DNA of 42,302 nucleotides from an uncultured Clostridia bacterium (lineage in GTDB: Bacteria; Bacillota; Clostridia; Christensenellales; Borkfalkiaceae). Below the pieces are notes generated by a model. The model searched no databases. It was not told the DNA's origin and saw only the letters and a program-made list of their open reading frames with translations. The DNA lies in assembly GCA_945917475.1 (NCBI GenBank), contig CAMEHL010000003.1:1-42302 (forward strand). Reading direction: 5' to 3'. Shown one piece after another: positions 23,323 to 32,669 of this stretch. The first letter of the stretch is position 1, and each line of letters starts with the position of its first letter. Position numbers and translations under genes: made by a program.

Positions 23323-25230
23323 TTATAACCAGTAATTTAATTTAAGATTGTCCTTAACGTCATCTAAAACGAAACTCTCGCCAATCTTTACCAAACCCGT
23401 CTTTTTAAACATCGCGACGAATTCCGCTTTGTATTTTTCGTAACCGTCTTCGCCGTAATATAGTTTATAATTGAACAGAGTCATAAACCTTACCGTCAAC
23501 TCTACCTTTTCGAGTTCGGCGACAATCCGTGCAGAATCGGGTAAACCGTGCGCTTCGTCTTTTGCGAGTTCCAGCAGTTCCGCCTGTTTTTCAAGTAATT
23601 CCGACGGTTGATTCTCGTACCAGCCGATTTCAGGTCCGTAAACGCCGAAGTAGACGTTTCTGGTCCACTCGGCAGCCGCCTCTTTGTCGAGTTTTTCGCT
23701 TAACTCGGAAGTGGCGGTTTCGTCGCCGTACTTAAAATCTTCGCCGTTGACTTCTCTGTAAATACGCTTTCTCACTTTTTCCGACCGCGCGGCGATAAGC
23801 GCGTAATTTTCGTCGAATATTGCTAAAACACGCTTAACGTATCTCGCGCACGATCCGAACGTCAAATCGAGATATTCGTCCCTTATTTTAAAAACGTCCG
23901 CATTTAAGTTCCACAGTTTTTTTGACGCGACGTATAGTTCCATATTTGCTTTCCAATCAGCCGATTCCAGATGATCAGACTGCATAAACATATATTCCAC
24001 GCCGAGCGATTTATAAAACCGCAGTTCTTCGTCCCACTTCTGCATAGTAGGAAAATACCATAAAAACGCGTGATACTGACAATGATAAGTCCAGACCATT
24101 ACTCTGTCACAAACCGTTTTCCACTCCCTTATTATCCGTTCGAACGGTTGGACGTGCATACCCGAGTTTATGGGAAAATAACAATTAGCGCGGATAGGAC
24201 AAATGCGGACGCACAAGTTCGGGTCGGCTTTAACCAGCGGCGTAACTTTGCCGTTTTCTCTTTTTACCGGTGCAAGCGTAGAATAATTATAGGCAAAGAA
24301 CACGAGATAAATATTCTTTTTAATTCCTGTTTCTTTCATCCACTTGCGCAACTCTCTCAAAAGCAGATTTCCGAAAATGACGTTCAGCCCCGCCCGCGTG
24401 TACTTTTTTGCGCGGCGCACGCACTTTTCACAGGTACATTCGTCCGTATGATCCATCTGCCCGATAGGAAAGTATTCGTCGTCGGTCGTGCTTATCAGTT
24501 CTTTAAGCGCGGACAACACAATCTTAAACGCGCTCGTTTCCATGCTTCCGTCTATTTCGCCATCGTCCGTTATTCCGTCCGACATACATATATCGACGGG
24601 TTCGCCTTTATCGTTTAACTGATAAATATGCGCGTTCTTCTCCCTGACGTCTTCGGCGTAGTAAACGCTTTTGGGCACCATATTCAAAAGCGAGTGACTG
24701 CACCCGTATCTGCCGTTCCAGTGCAACCCGCCGCCGTACTCCGCTTTTATACGGTAATTTTCGCTATACAGCCTTAACCTTGCGGAAAACTTCTCGTTTT
24801 CAACGCTTTTGGCAAGGAATTGCCTTAGCGGGAAATCGGGAACAGACGTATAGGAAACGGGGCTTTCGCAAAACTCGCTTATTTCGGGCGTATAGGTATA
24901 ATCGGGACTTAAAAAGCGCACGCCCAAAAAGCGTTCCGCAAAGTCGTAAACGGCATAAAGAGTCGCCCGCGGACACGCGCCTGTAAAAAACGCGTTGTCC
25001 TTTTCAAATCGCACGGAAAAAGCGTCCTGCGGACAGCCGTCCGGAAGTCCGTCGTCGCCGACGCCGAGACGGAACGCATAGCCGCCGCATATTCCGCTTT
25101 CGGAAACTATCGCGGGGTTAGCGCCCGTAGTATCGGCAATCAGCCTTTTCAGTTCTTCCGCCGCGAACGAAACGCAGGAATCCGCGCAAGTCGTCGTTAT
25201 TTTTGCAGAAAATAAATCGCCGAACTTCAT
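23323..25230 (-). CDS. DUF4838-domain protein, cytoplasmic paralogue
   Basis: This 635-residue protein has no signal peptide. The N-terminal 120 residues resemble the alpha-glucuronidase-type N-terminal fold that usually precedes DUF4838: GACPRATLYAVYDFAERFLGVRFLSPDYTYTP (about 90-122). The DUF4838 barrel follows with MDHTDECTCEKCVRRAKKY, whose CxCxxC motif is shared by the family, then LVFFAYNYSTLAPVK and MVWTYHCQYHAFLWYFPT. It is homologous along its length to the neighbouring lipoprotein (25237-27171), so the pair arose by duplication. Enzymatic activity of DUF4838 proteins is, as far as I know, unproven; the fold context suggests glycoside hydrolase. AAAAGG SD, and only six bases after the lipoprotein stop. 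Confidence 0.72.
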   Translation of the reverse strand: MKFGDLFSAKITTTCADSCVSFAAEELKRLIADTTGANPAIVSESGICGGYAFRLGVGDDGLPDGCPQDAFSVRFEKDNAFFTGACPRATLYAVYDFAERFLGVRFLSPDYTYTPEISEFCESPVSYTSVPDFPLRQFLAKSVENEKFSARLRLYSENYRIKAEYGGGLHWNGRYGCSHSLLNMVPKSVYYAEDVREKNAHIYQLNDKGEPVDICMSDGITDDGEIDGSMETSAFKIVLSALKELISTTDDEYFPIGQMDHTDECTCEKCVRRAKKYTRAGLNVIFGNLLLRELRKWMKETGIKKNIYLVFFAYNYSTLAPVKRENGKVTPLVKADPNLCVRICPIRANCYFPINSGMHVQPFERIIREWKTVCDRVMVWTYHCQYHAFLWYFPTMQKWDEELRFYKSLGVEYMFMQSDHLESADWKANMELYVASKKLWNLNADVFKIRDEYLDLTFGSCARYVKRVLAIFDENYALIAARSEKVRKRIYREVNGEDFKYGDETATSELSEKLDKEAAAEWTRNVYFGVYGPEIGWYENQPSELLEKQAELLELAKDEAHGLPDSARIVAELEKVELTVRFMTLFNYKLYYGEDGYEKYKAEFVAMFKKTGLVKIGESFVLDDVKDNLKLNYWL

Positions 25231-25236
25231 AACCTT

Positions 25237-27171
25237 TTACACTCCGAATTCGTTCTTTAAATCGTCGAGTCTTTTGCCTTCGTCAATATTTTTGAAATCG
25301 AGTTCTTCGGCAATTTCTACGAATTCTTTCACAACATTATTCACAATCTCGCTATCGGCATAGTAGGTCTTGACGTTTTTGACAATCATATACAGCGGGG
25401 TAAGTTTTACCGCTTTGAGCCTTGACACCAGAGCGTCGTCGCCTGCGTCTTTCGCTTTTTCAATCTCCGCGTCGATAATATTCGCCAGCCCTTCGAGAAA
25501 TTCAATCGGGTAATATTTACTGTCGTAAACTTTCGGCTGATATACGCCGAAGTTTACTTCGCCGGTAAGGGAAATCTCGTAAAATTTTTCGTCGAGTCTG
25601 CCCGTAACTTCTTTTACCGCGTCCGCCGACGAACCGTAATAGAGTTCAATAAACTCATTCTGCAACGCCGTTATGTCGCTGTCGGGATTCCACATAACCT
25701 TTGACGCGACGTACAAGTCCATCTTGTCCTGCCAGTCGTTAAGGTTTATATGGTCGCTCTGCATAAGCATGTAAGACGCACCCATCTCCTGATACACTTT
25801 CAAATCGGCAATCCACGCTCTCGAAGTCGGGAAATACCAGCAGAACGACGCGTAAAAAGTGTGATAGTTCCAAATCATTATATTTGGAGTAAGATTTCCC
25901 CACCCTTCTATCGTTTTGCCCAAAGCGAAGTTTTTGTCTTCGGTTATGGAATAATAATGATTCTGATTCATCGTGGCGATACGGATGTGAACGTATTCGT
26001 TGGGAACGCAGGTCGGGTCGAGCGCGTTTCCTTCGTCGTCTACGGGCGCGTATATGGTATTGTTATACGCGAACATAATGAGTTTAATTTCTCTGCCGTC
26101 GTATTCTTTCTTGCTCCATTCGTTTATTTCTTTCGCGAGAAGGTTGGTAAGCCTTACGACGTTACCGCTGCTGAGATATTTTTTCCTTCTTTCCAGACAT
26201 CTCGAGCATTGACACTCTTTAACAGTGTCCTGCATCGTGAAAAAGTAGAAGTTGCTGCCCGTCTTGGAATTTCTAACCTTTTCTTTCAAAGTTTCGAGCG
26301 CGACTTTCGCTACGCTTATTTCCATACTTTCGTCGAGAGAACCGTCTTCCGCAACCCCGTCGGTAAAACATATATCGATAGGATTGCCACTGTCGTCCAG
26401 TGAATACATATGCGCGTTTTTCTCTTTGTTATCTTCCGTATAATACTCGCTCGTAGGAACAAACGATAACGTGTTGTGAATGTATCCGTTAAAAACCGTT
26501 CCTCCGCCGTATTTTTCTTCCGCATTGAAAAATTCCCCTGCGGACAATCTCATTCTCGCATTTAAAAGCGGGTCGTTATACACCTGTTTCGTCAGAAACA
26601 TACGTATAGGAAACGCGGGTATTTCCGTGCTTCTCATAGAGTAAAAATCGAGCCTGTCGAGAGTCGGAACGTAAGTACAATCGCTCGCGAGAAATTTTAC
26701 TCCGACAAACTTTTCGAGATAATCGTAAACCCCGTATAAAGTCGCTCTGTCGCACGCGCCGTTTATGAACAGACAATCCCACTTGGTTCTTACGATAAAT
26801 CCGTCTTCTTTGAGAGCGGAATAGTCCACGTCGCCGTCGATTTCTTCCAAAACGGTCGTCTGACCGATTGAGATAAACCTGCTGTCTTCGTTTAATACAG
26901 CCGCGGTATCGAGCGTTATAGGAAGTTTAACGCCCGTAGCCTGATCGATAAAACTCTGCATTTCCGTCGCCGCAAAATATACCGCTTCGGTATACTTTTT
27001 GCTTATCACTATTTTATAATCGCTCGCGCCGTTCTCCACGATAACGCCCGTAACTTTCGGTGCGTCGGGGTCCTCTTTAGACGGATTATCCGAACACGAA
27101 CAAGCCCCTGAGACGGAGAAAACCATAACGAAGGCGAGCAACACGGTGAAAATCTTCATAAATTTTTTCAT
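25237..27171 (-). CDS. DUF4838-domain lipoprotein
   Basis: This 644-residue protein opens with a lipoprotein signal peptide and lipobox (SGAC, Cys24), so it should be tethered outside the membrane. The mature protein has the glucuronidase-like N-terminal block NGACDRATLYGVYDYLEKFVGVKFL and the DUF4838 core with VKECQCSRCLERRKKYL and IMFAYNNTIYAPV, as in the cytoplasmic paralogue next door. AGGTGGTG lies 6-9 bases before the ATG. The matched exported and intracellular forms fit stepwise processing of the same polymer, by inference. It lies directly after the Ig-like protein gene, with an 11-bp gap. Confidence 0.78.
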   Translation of the reverse strand: MKKFMKIFTVLLAFVMVFSVSGACSCSDNPSKEDPDAPKVTGVIVENGASDYKIVISKKYTEAVYFAATEMQSFIDQATGVKLPITLDTAAVLNEDSRFISIGQTTVLEEIDGDVDYSALKEDGFIVRTKWDCLFINGACDRATLYGVYDYLEKFVGVKFLASDCTYVPTLDRLDFYSMRSTEIPAFPIRMFLTKQVYNDPLLNARMRLSAGEFFNAEEKYGGGTVFNGYIHNTLSFVPTSEYYTEDNKEKNAHMYSLDDSGNPIDICFTDGVAEDGSLDESMEISVAKVALETLKEKVRNSKTGSNFYFFTMQDTVKECQCSRCLERRKKYLSSGNVVRLTNLLAKEINEWSKKEYDGREIKLIMFAYNNTIYAPVDDEGNALDPTCVPNEYVHIRIATMNQNHYYSITEDKNFALGKTIEGWGNLTPNIMIWNYHTFYASFCWYFPTSRAWIADLKVYQEMGASYMLMQSDHINLNDWQDKMDLYVASKVMWNPDSDITALQNEFIELYYGSSADAVKEVTGRLDEKFYEISLTGEVNFGVYQPKVYDSKYYPIEFLEGLANIIDAEIEKAKDAGDDALVSRLKAVKLTPLYMIVKNVKTYYADSEIVNNVVKEFVEIAEELDFKNIDEGKRLDDLKNEFGV

Positions 27172-27182
27172 TTCAACACCAC

Positions 27183-30100
27183 CTATTTAACGGTTATTTC
27201 GCAAGTAACTCTTTTTAAGTTTCCGAACTCGTCCTGCGCGGAATAAACGAGAACGTAACAGCCTTTCCGCTCGAATTTATAATTCGTATCCGCCGTAAGC
27301 GTCGTATAATCACTGTCGGGCGTTTTCATATAAATCTTTACGGTAAGATTTTTCGAATAATTGTCCGTTACCGTGCAAGAAGGTATAGTTAATTCCGAGC
27401 CGACTGCGTATTCATTCTTTACCCCGTCGTTAAGAATTATAACGGGCGGCTTATCGTCATACACGACTACGTTGAAGACGTTTGAAGTACCCTTGCCCAG
27501 CGAATCCGTGGCGCGATAGGTAATCGTGTAAGTTCCGTATTTATCGAGAGTGATTTTCCTGCTTTCCGCAAGATAGTCGTCGATTATGGTATTGCCCGAC
27601 GGATCTTTTACAATTACTTTCACTTTCGAACTTTCGCTTTGTATAAAGTCGTAGGCTTCCGCCGCGGAAACGGTTATTTCGGAATTAAACACCACCCTTT
27701 TGTTGACCATCCTGTCTTTATAGAGAATATTCGGACCTTGCGTATCGTTATCTTTATAAGTACTCTCCGATTCTATAAAGTAGTCCATATTCTGATTAGA
27801 AACGGTTTTTACGAGTATCTTGCCGACGTCGGTTACGTCGTTGAATCCGAACTCGACGAACACGAGACCGCTCGGGAATCCCTCGAACGAATGTCCGTTT
27901 GATAGAACGCTTACCGACGCCATCTCCGTACCGTCTTTATAATTCATTTTGTTAAGCGCGCCGTCGTAGTAACATTCGTAAACGTAACAGCCTTTACCTA
28001 TATAAGACGCTCTGTCGGAGTCTCCGTAAGAGTAATTAGCGTATGAATTGAGAGTATACTTCGCGCTGAACGCTCTGCCGTCGCCGTTTACTTCTACTTT
28101 AGACGTGCCGCCCGCGGTTATATCGTAATATCTGAATTCCGCTACGATTGCGGGGTTGAGCGCGTCGGTCAGGCGAACGGTAAATCCACCGAAATTGCCA
28201 ATCGAACCCGCGTCCGCGCCGAACACGAGCGACAATCCGTCCGCGGGAACGGGATTAGGAAATTTTACGGTAGCGTCGTCCTGCGCGACGTATAAGATGC
28301 CGTCTACGAGAGACAAGGGGCTGACCGTTCCTTCGGTAATGACGAAATCGGATATGTTCTTTATGTCGGCGGGCAGGACTTTTATCGTTCTTTCGAGCGT
28401 TTTCTCTCTCGCCGTGCCTTTCCCCGAATAATATTTCAATGTGAGTTCGCCGTAATTCGCGGGAACAGAGTAAGAATACTCGGCGTTGCCGGAGAAAGTT
28501 TTTATAACGCTTCCGTTCGCAATGATTTCCAGCGTTTTAGACGGCGTGGAAGAATCAGAGAAATCGTACGTCTGTATCTGCGGCAGAACAACAGTCTTTC
28601 CCGCTCGGACGGCAAGCACTTCTCTTTCAAGAAGGAGAGAAACGTAATCTCTGTTCACGTTAAGCGGATAAGTCGCCTTAAACGTATAACCTATAAAGTC
28701 GGTTACCTTGATTTCTACGACGTATTCTCCGACCGAATCGATTAAATACGCGTCCGCAAAACTCGCGAGCGGCTTTTCGTTCAGAGTCATGCTTTTTCCC
28801 ACGGTAAGTTTTCCGGAACCGCCGGACACGTCAAAGTCGGGAATCTCATATTCGGTATACATTTCCACGTTCACGGAGTCAGGGATATCCACGTTTATCG
28901 GATTAGGCTTTTGTCTGACGTTTATCACTAAACTCTTTTCTACGGGTTTTCCGTAATTGTCAATCGCGGAATAAACGAGCGTGTATTCTCCCTCAACGGT
29001 CGGCGTAAAGCCGTACTGTCCTTCGGAAACCGTTTCGCCGCCCTTTTTCAGCGTCGTCGTAACTTCGGTATCGAACAGGAAATTCTTTACGATTTTCGGG
29101 AAAGGATAATAATACCCTACCGCGCCGTCGGGAAGTTCGGCGTATTCGCTTTCTACCAGAAAACACGTTTCGTTCGTTTCGTCGGGCAGCAGTTCTTCGT
29201 CGAGCCGTACACCCCCAACGCTCTGAATGTATATACCCGAAACGGGCTGAGTCGAAGTGAATTCCACTTTAAGATACACTTCGCCCGTGGTAAAGCCGCT
29301 CCATATATTTGCGTAACCGAGCTTTTCAGGGTCGTCCATATCGATTATTTTGAACAGTTTGTCGTCGGACGACCAACGGTTTCTGAGATTACTGTACACG
29401 GCGTTTTCCGCATAATCGAAACGCAGGTTGAACGGTCTCGTTTTCTGTCCCTGATTGAAAGCGTTGAAAAAGCAACCCCAGCCGACCGAACCGTAAAATT
29501 TTCGTATATCGCCGTCGTCGGTTTTTTCGTTATTGATTGCGCCGTATTCTTTTCCGTTAAGGTAGACGCTCATATAACTTTCGCCGGAAACGCTCTGCCT
29601 GTACCACCATTTAAGAGTTAGTTGAGTGTTAACGTTATGAACGTCCGTAAGCGTTACCTTGATTTCGTCCTGATTGCCCGAGTTGCCGTCCGAATAGGGA
29701 ATAAATTCGATTAGCGGAATATTTTTATCCAACTGTTTAAGGTCGATTATTTTACTGTAATACATATACGCCGAATTATTGCGAGCCTGAACGAAAAGAC
29801 CTTTTCCTTCTTCTCTCGAATAAGAGGGCAAATCAACCGCCGCCTGCATCTGCGAAACTGCGTAAGTATTCGTAAACAGACCGCTTGAAGAAATAACTAC
29901 TTCTACCGTTTGCGAAAGCGTTTTAACCATGCCGTTTATATTGGACGAAGCGGTGAAAACGTATCTGCCCTGACTCGTCGGCGTATAAACTATATCGTGT
30001 ACGGATTCGGTTTCGCCCGACGGCAGAGTAACCGTCAGTTCTGCGGGATAAAACACCCCGTCGTATAAGCCGTAAATCGCGCCCAGATTGACGGACGAAC

Positions 30101-30746
30101 CGAAAGAAACGCGGGACGGGAGTTCGTTCATAAACAACGCCGCGTCATTGAGCACAACGAAGTTATGCACGTCTTTCGCCGTATAATTCAGCGTTGTATT
30201 ATCCGTGCAGGAATATGTAACCGTATAATTCCCGCCGCGGTCGAGAACGAGTCTGAAATCGTCGAGCGCGCTGCTGTGAACGGTACGCAGTTCTTCTCCG
30301 TCGCAGGCGACGGAAACGCTGTAGTTTTCGTAAACGCCGATAACGCTTTCTATTTTCGCTTTGGGCAGATACAGGCTGTCGCCCGTCGAATACCCGTCGG
30401 AAAAAGCGAACTCGTATTCAAAAGATACGGTCGGATAATCGCGAAGCACGCGCAGCGTTTCGCTCCTGTCGGAGTAGACGATCCGGTATTCGCCCACGCA
30501 TAGCGGCATAAACACGCCGTCTTTATGTTCCACACTGTTTCCGTTCGGGTCGGTAATTCCGGTTAAGCCCGCCGTATTCGCTATCGTATAATCGTTAAGC
30601 ACTATGGCGTAATCGTTCGCTACGGCTGCCGACCCGTTCTGCGCCTGCACGTTGCGGTCGAACACCGTTACCGCGAAAGCGCACAAGCAGCAGGACAACG
30701 CAATTTTCAATATCAGCAACGAGGTTTTTTTGAGTTTATTCGACAT
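27183..30746 (-). CDS. Large secreted Ig-like multidomain protein
   Basis: This 1187-residue protein starts with a signal peptide (hydrophobic residues 10-30, possible cleavage near VQAQN). A chain of beta-rich Ig-like units follows, recognisable by repeated G-x-Y-x-I-x-Y-x-A-x-D type strands, for example GTYTITYRATDSLGKG and GEYTLVYSAIDNYGKP, plus at least two larger sandwich modules of carbohydrate-binding appearance (around 330-520 and 830-990). No catalytic motif or LPXTG anchor is visible, though a lipobox-like LSC in the signal region cannot be excluded as an anchor. The operon context suggests a surface protein that binds or presents glycan for the adjacent transporter. Confidence 0.72.
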   Translation of the reverse strand: MSNKLKKTSLLILKIALSCCLCAFAVTVFDRNVQAQNGSAAVANDYAIVLNDYTIANTAGLTGITDPNGNSVEHKDGVFMPLCVGEYRIVYSDRSETLRVLRDYPTVSFEYEFAFSDGYSTGDSLYLPKAKIESVIGVYENYSVSVACDGEELRTVHSSALDDFRLVLDRGGNYTVTYSCTDNTTLNYTAKDVHNFVVLNDAALFMNELPSRVSFGSSVNLGAIYGLYDGVFYPAELTVTLPSGETESVHDIVYTPTSQGRYVFTASSNINGMVKTLSQTVEVVISSSGLFTNTYAVSQMQAAVDLPSYSREEGKGLFVQARNNSAYMYYSKIIDLKQLDKNIPLIEFIPYSDGNSGNQDEIKVTLTDVHNVNTQLTLKWWYRQSVSGESYMSVYLNGKEYGAINNEKTDDGDIRKFYGSVGWGCFFNAFNQGQKTRPFNLRFDYAENAVYSNLRNRWSSDDKLFKIIDMDDPEKLGYANIWSGFTTGEVYLKVEFTSTQPVSGIYIQSVGGVRLDEELLPDETNETCFLVESEYAELPDGAVGYYYPFPKIVKNFLFDTEVTTTLKKGGETVSEGQYGFTPTVEGEYTLVYSAIDNYGKPVEKSLVINVRQKPNPINVDIPDSVNVEMYTEYEIPDFDVSGGSGKLTVGKSMTLNEKPLASFADAYLIDSVGEYVVEIKVTDFIGYTFKATYPLNVNRDYVSLLLEREVLAVRAGKTVVLPQIQTYDFSDSSTPSKTLEIIANGSVIKTFSGNAEYSYSVPANYGELTLKYYSGKGTAREKTLERTIKVLPADIKNISDFVITEGTVSPLSLVDGILYVAQDDATVKFPNPVPADGLSLVFGADAGSIGNFGGFTVRLTDALNPAIVAEFRYYDITAGGTSKVEVNGDGRAFSAKYTLNSYANYSYGDSDRASYIGKGCYVYECYYDGALNKMNYKDGTEMASVSVLSNGHSFEGFPSGLVFVEFGFNDVTDVGKILVKTVSNQNMDYFIESESTYKDNDTQGPNILYKDRMVNKRVVFNSEITVSAAEAYDFIQSESSKVKVIVKDPSGNTIIDDYLAESRKITLDKYGTYTITYRATDSLGKGTSNVFNVVVYDDKPPVIILNDGVKNEYAVGSELTIPSCTVTDNYSKNLTVKIYMKTPDSDYTTLTADTNYKFERKGCYVLVYSAQDEFGNLKRVTCEITVK

Positions 30747-30772
30747 AAAAATCTCCTTTTATTGAATATAAA

Positions 30773-31681
30773 TTAGCCTTTCAGTCCGCCGACATTCATT
30801 TTAGTCATAATGGTTTTCTGCGAAAACAGATAAAGCACGGCAGTAGGTATAGCGGTAATGGTAAAGCCCGCCAGAATTGTCGGCACTCCGAGCCCGTATA
30901 ACTTGATATTATACTGAAACATATACATACCGAGCGCAAGGTTAGGATAACTCGGAAGCCAGGTAAGAAAGGTAAGATAATCGTTCCAGGTGCTTAAAAA
31001 CCCGAGAATAAACGTAACCATAAAGGTGGGAATCATGAGCGGCATCATAACGTGAAAGAAGGTCCTGATGTTGCTGCTGCCGTCAATGAACGACGCTTCC
31101 GCATAAGCCCACGGAATACCTTTCCATGCGCCGTACATAAGAATAAAGTTAAACCCGTAAAACGCGCCGCTACCCGAAATCAGTATCCGCCCCAGAAAGT
31201 TATCGTAAAGACCGAGCGCTTTATGGATTCGCAGACTTGCAGGTCCCGTACCGATAATGGGTATAACCATAAGAAAGATACCCAGCGAATAGATGAAATT
31301 CCTGCCGGGGAATTTGTATTTGCAGACAACGTAAGAAGTCAGCATATTGAAAAAATTTGCGATAAGCGGCGTTGCGATCGACCATACAATCGAATACAGG
31401 AACATATCGCCGAGCCCGTAAACGACGAGCCCTACGCCTTCTTTCGTTCTTCTGTATTCGAGTTTAGAAAGCACTTCTGCGTAGTTTGAAAACTGCAGTT
31501 TTTTAGGGAATGCGTACGGAGAGAGCAGAAACTCGTCCGCAGGCTTTATGGACGAGTAAAGCATCCAGAAAAGCGGGATAAGAAGACTTATCGCATAAAC
31601 AATCATTACGGTGATTGAAAGATATTTGAAGATTCTGTCCACAACCTGAACAGGTCTTAACTTAACGTAACGTTTTTTCAT
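30773..31681 (-). CDS. Carbohydrate ABC transporter permease (MalG type, CUT1)
   Basis: This 302-residue inner-membrane permease has six transmembrane segments and the coupling-helix EAA-type motif WAYAEASFIDGSSNIRTFFHVMMPLMIPTF (about 210-240), which contacts the ATPase. The C-terminal QKTIMTKMNVGGLKG, ending GGLKG, is typical of MalG-like proteins. It pairs with the adjacent MalF-type protein to form the pore for sugar or oligosaccharide import. The genes are separated by 8 bp. No ATPase gene occurs in this window, so a shared MsmX/UgpC-like ATPase is expected elsewhere. Confidence 0.95.
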   Translation of the reverse strand: MKKRYVKLRPVQVVDRIFKYLSITVMIVYAISLLIPLFWMLYSSIKPADEFLLSPYAFPKKLQFSNYAEVLSKLEYRRTKEGVGLVVYGLGDMFLYSIVWSIATPLIANFFNMLTSYVVCKYKFPGRNFIYSLGIFLMVIPIIGTGPASLRIHKALGLYDNFLGRILISGSGAFYGFNFILMYGAWKGIPWAYAEASFIDGSSNIRTFFHVMMPLMIPTFMVTFILGFLSTWNDYLTFLTWLPSYPNLALGMYMFQYNIKLYGLGVPTILAGFTITAIPTAVLYLFSQKTIMTKMNVGGLKG

Positions 31682-31689
31682 TTTTCACC

Positions 31690-32661
31690 TCAATCTTCGC
31701 TCGGTCCGAATTTTTCGAGCGCCCATTTAAGAAGCAGCGTAAGCGGCGCGACGATTAACGTCATAACGAGACCGCCTGCCGAAAGCATCGGATACACCAT
31801 TTCATTCGCCTCGATAAACGTTTTCACGTAGTAATAATAACCGACGTTATACGTTTCGATAGGCGCGGAACCCAACCAGAACGTAACAAGCGAGCCGGCG
31901 TTCATAAGAAAAGCCGCAAAACCCGTTATCAGAAAAGTCGATATGGTAGGATAGATGAGCGGAAGAATAATATAGCGCATTTCACTGAAAAAGTTATCTA
32001 TCCCGTCGAGTTCGGAACTCTCGAAAATCTCCTGCTGAATAGCGTTCATCGCGTTCGGATAAACGATCAGCGATGTGGCAAAGGACAGCCACATAGTATA
32101 AAAGAGAGTCGTGCCGTAAGTATACTTCGGGTCGCTGAACAGATTAGGAAACTGCGAAACGTTGAATACCGTTTTGCACACCTGCGGCAAAGTCGTTTCG
32201 ACGAACAGTTTAAAGACGAGCGAAATAACCATACCGGGGATTATGCTCGGAATCATAGAAACAAACTGAACGAACTTGCTGCCTTTCGTCTTTTTGAAGA
32301 TATAATACGAAAAGATAAGATATAACGGCAGGCAGATGACAAGCGGAATCAGATAGTTTTTAAGCGTGTTTATAAAACTTACTTTAAGGTAATCGCCGTC
32401 TTTAATCACCGTTTCGAAAAACAGCGAGAAATTTTTAAGACCGTTGAACGTTGCGTTTCCGTAATAGTCGATTTTCTGAAAAGCGAGAACAATCGATTGA
32501 ATATTGACGGAGAAGAAAAAGAACGCCCAAAGCCCTACGGGATATAAAAAGCATAAAAACACGAATATATAATTTTTATGTTTCTGCGAAAGAGTAATTT
32601 TACGCTTTCTCGGGGAGACGGAAGGCTCCGTCTCCTTAGATGCTGAAAAGTTATCCGACAT
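31690..32661 (-). CDS. Carbohydrate ABC transporter permease (MalF type, CUT1)
   Basis: This 323-residue permease has a cytoplasmic N-terminal stretch of about 27 residues followed by six helices. Its coupling motif is QEIFESSELDGIDNFFSEMRYIILPLIYPT, the EAA loop of CUT1 permeases. It forms a heterodimer with the MalG-type subunit. Start is at ATG behind AAGGTGAATT. It lies nine bases after the binding-protein gene, a tight operon arrangement that argues for translational coupling. Confidence 0.95.
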   Translation of the reverse strand: MSDNFSASKETEPSVSPRKRKITLSQKHKNYIFVFLCFLYPVGLWAFFFFSVNIQSIVLAFQKIDYYGNATFNGLKNFSLFFETVIKDGDYLKVSFINTLKNYLIPLVICLPLYLIFSYYIFKKTKGSKFVQFVSMIPSIIPGMVISLVFKLFVETTLPQVCKTVFNVSQFPNLFSDPKYTYGTTLFYTMWLSFATSLIVYPNAMNAIQQEIFESSELDGIDNFFSEMRYIILPLIYPTISTFLITGFAAFLMNAGSLVTFWLGSAPIETYNVGYYYYVKTFIEANEMVYPMLSAGGLVMTLIVAPLTLLLKWALEKFGPSED

Positions 32662-32669
32662 AATTCACC

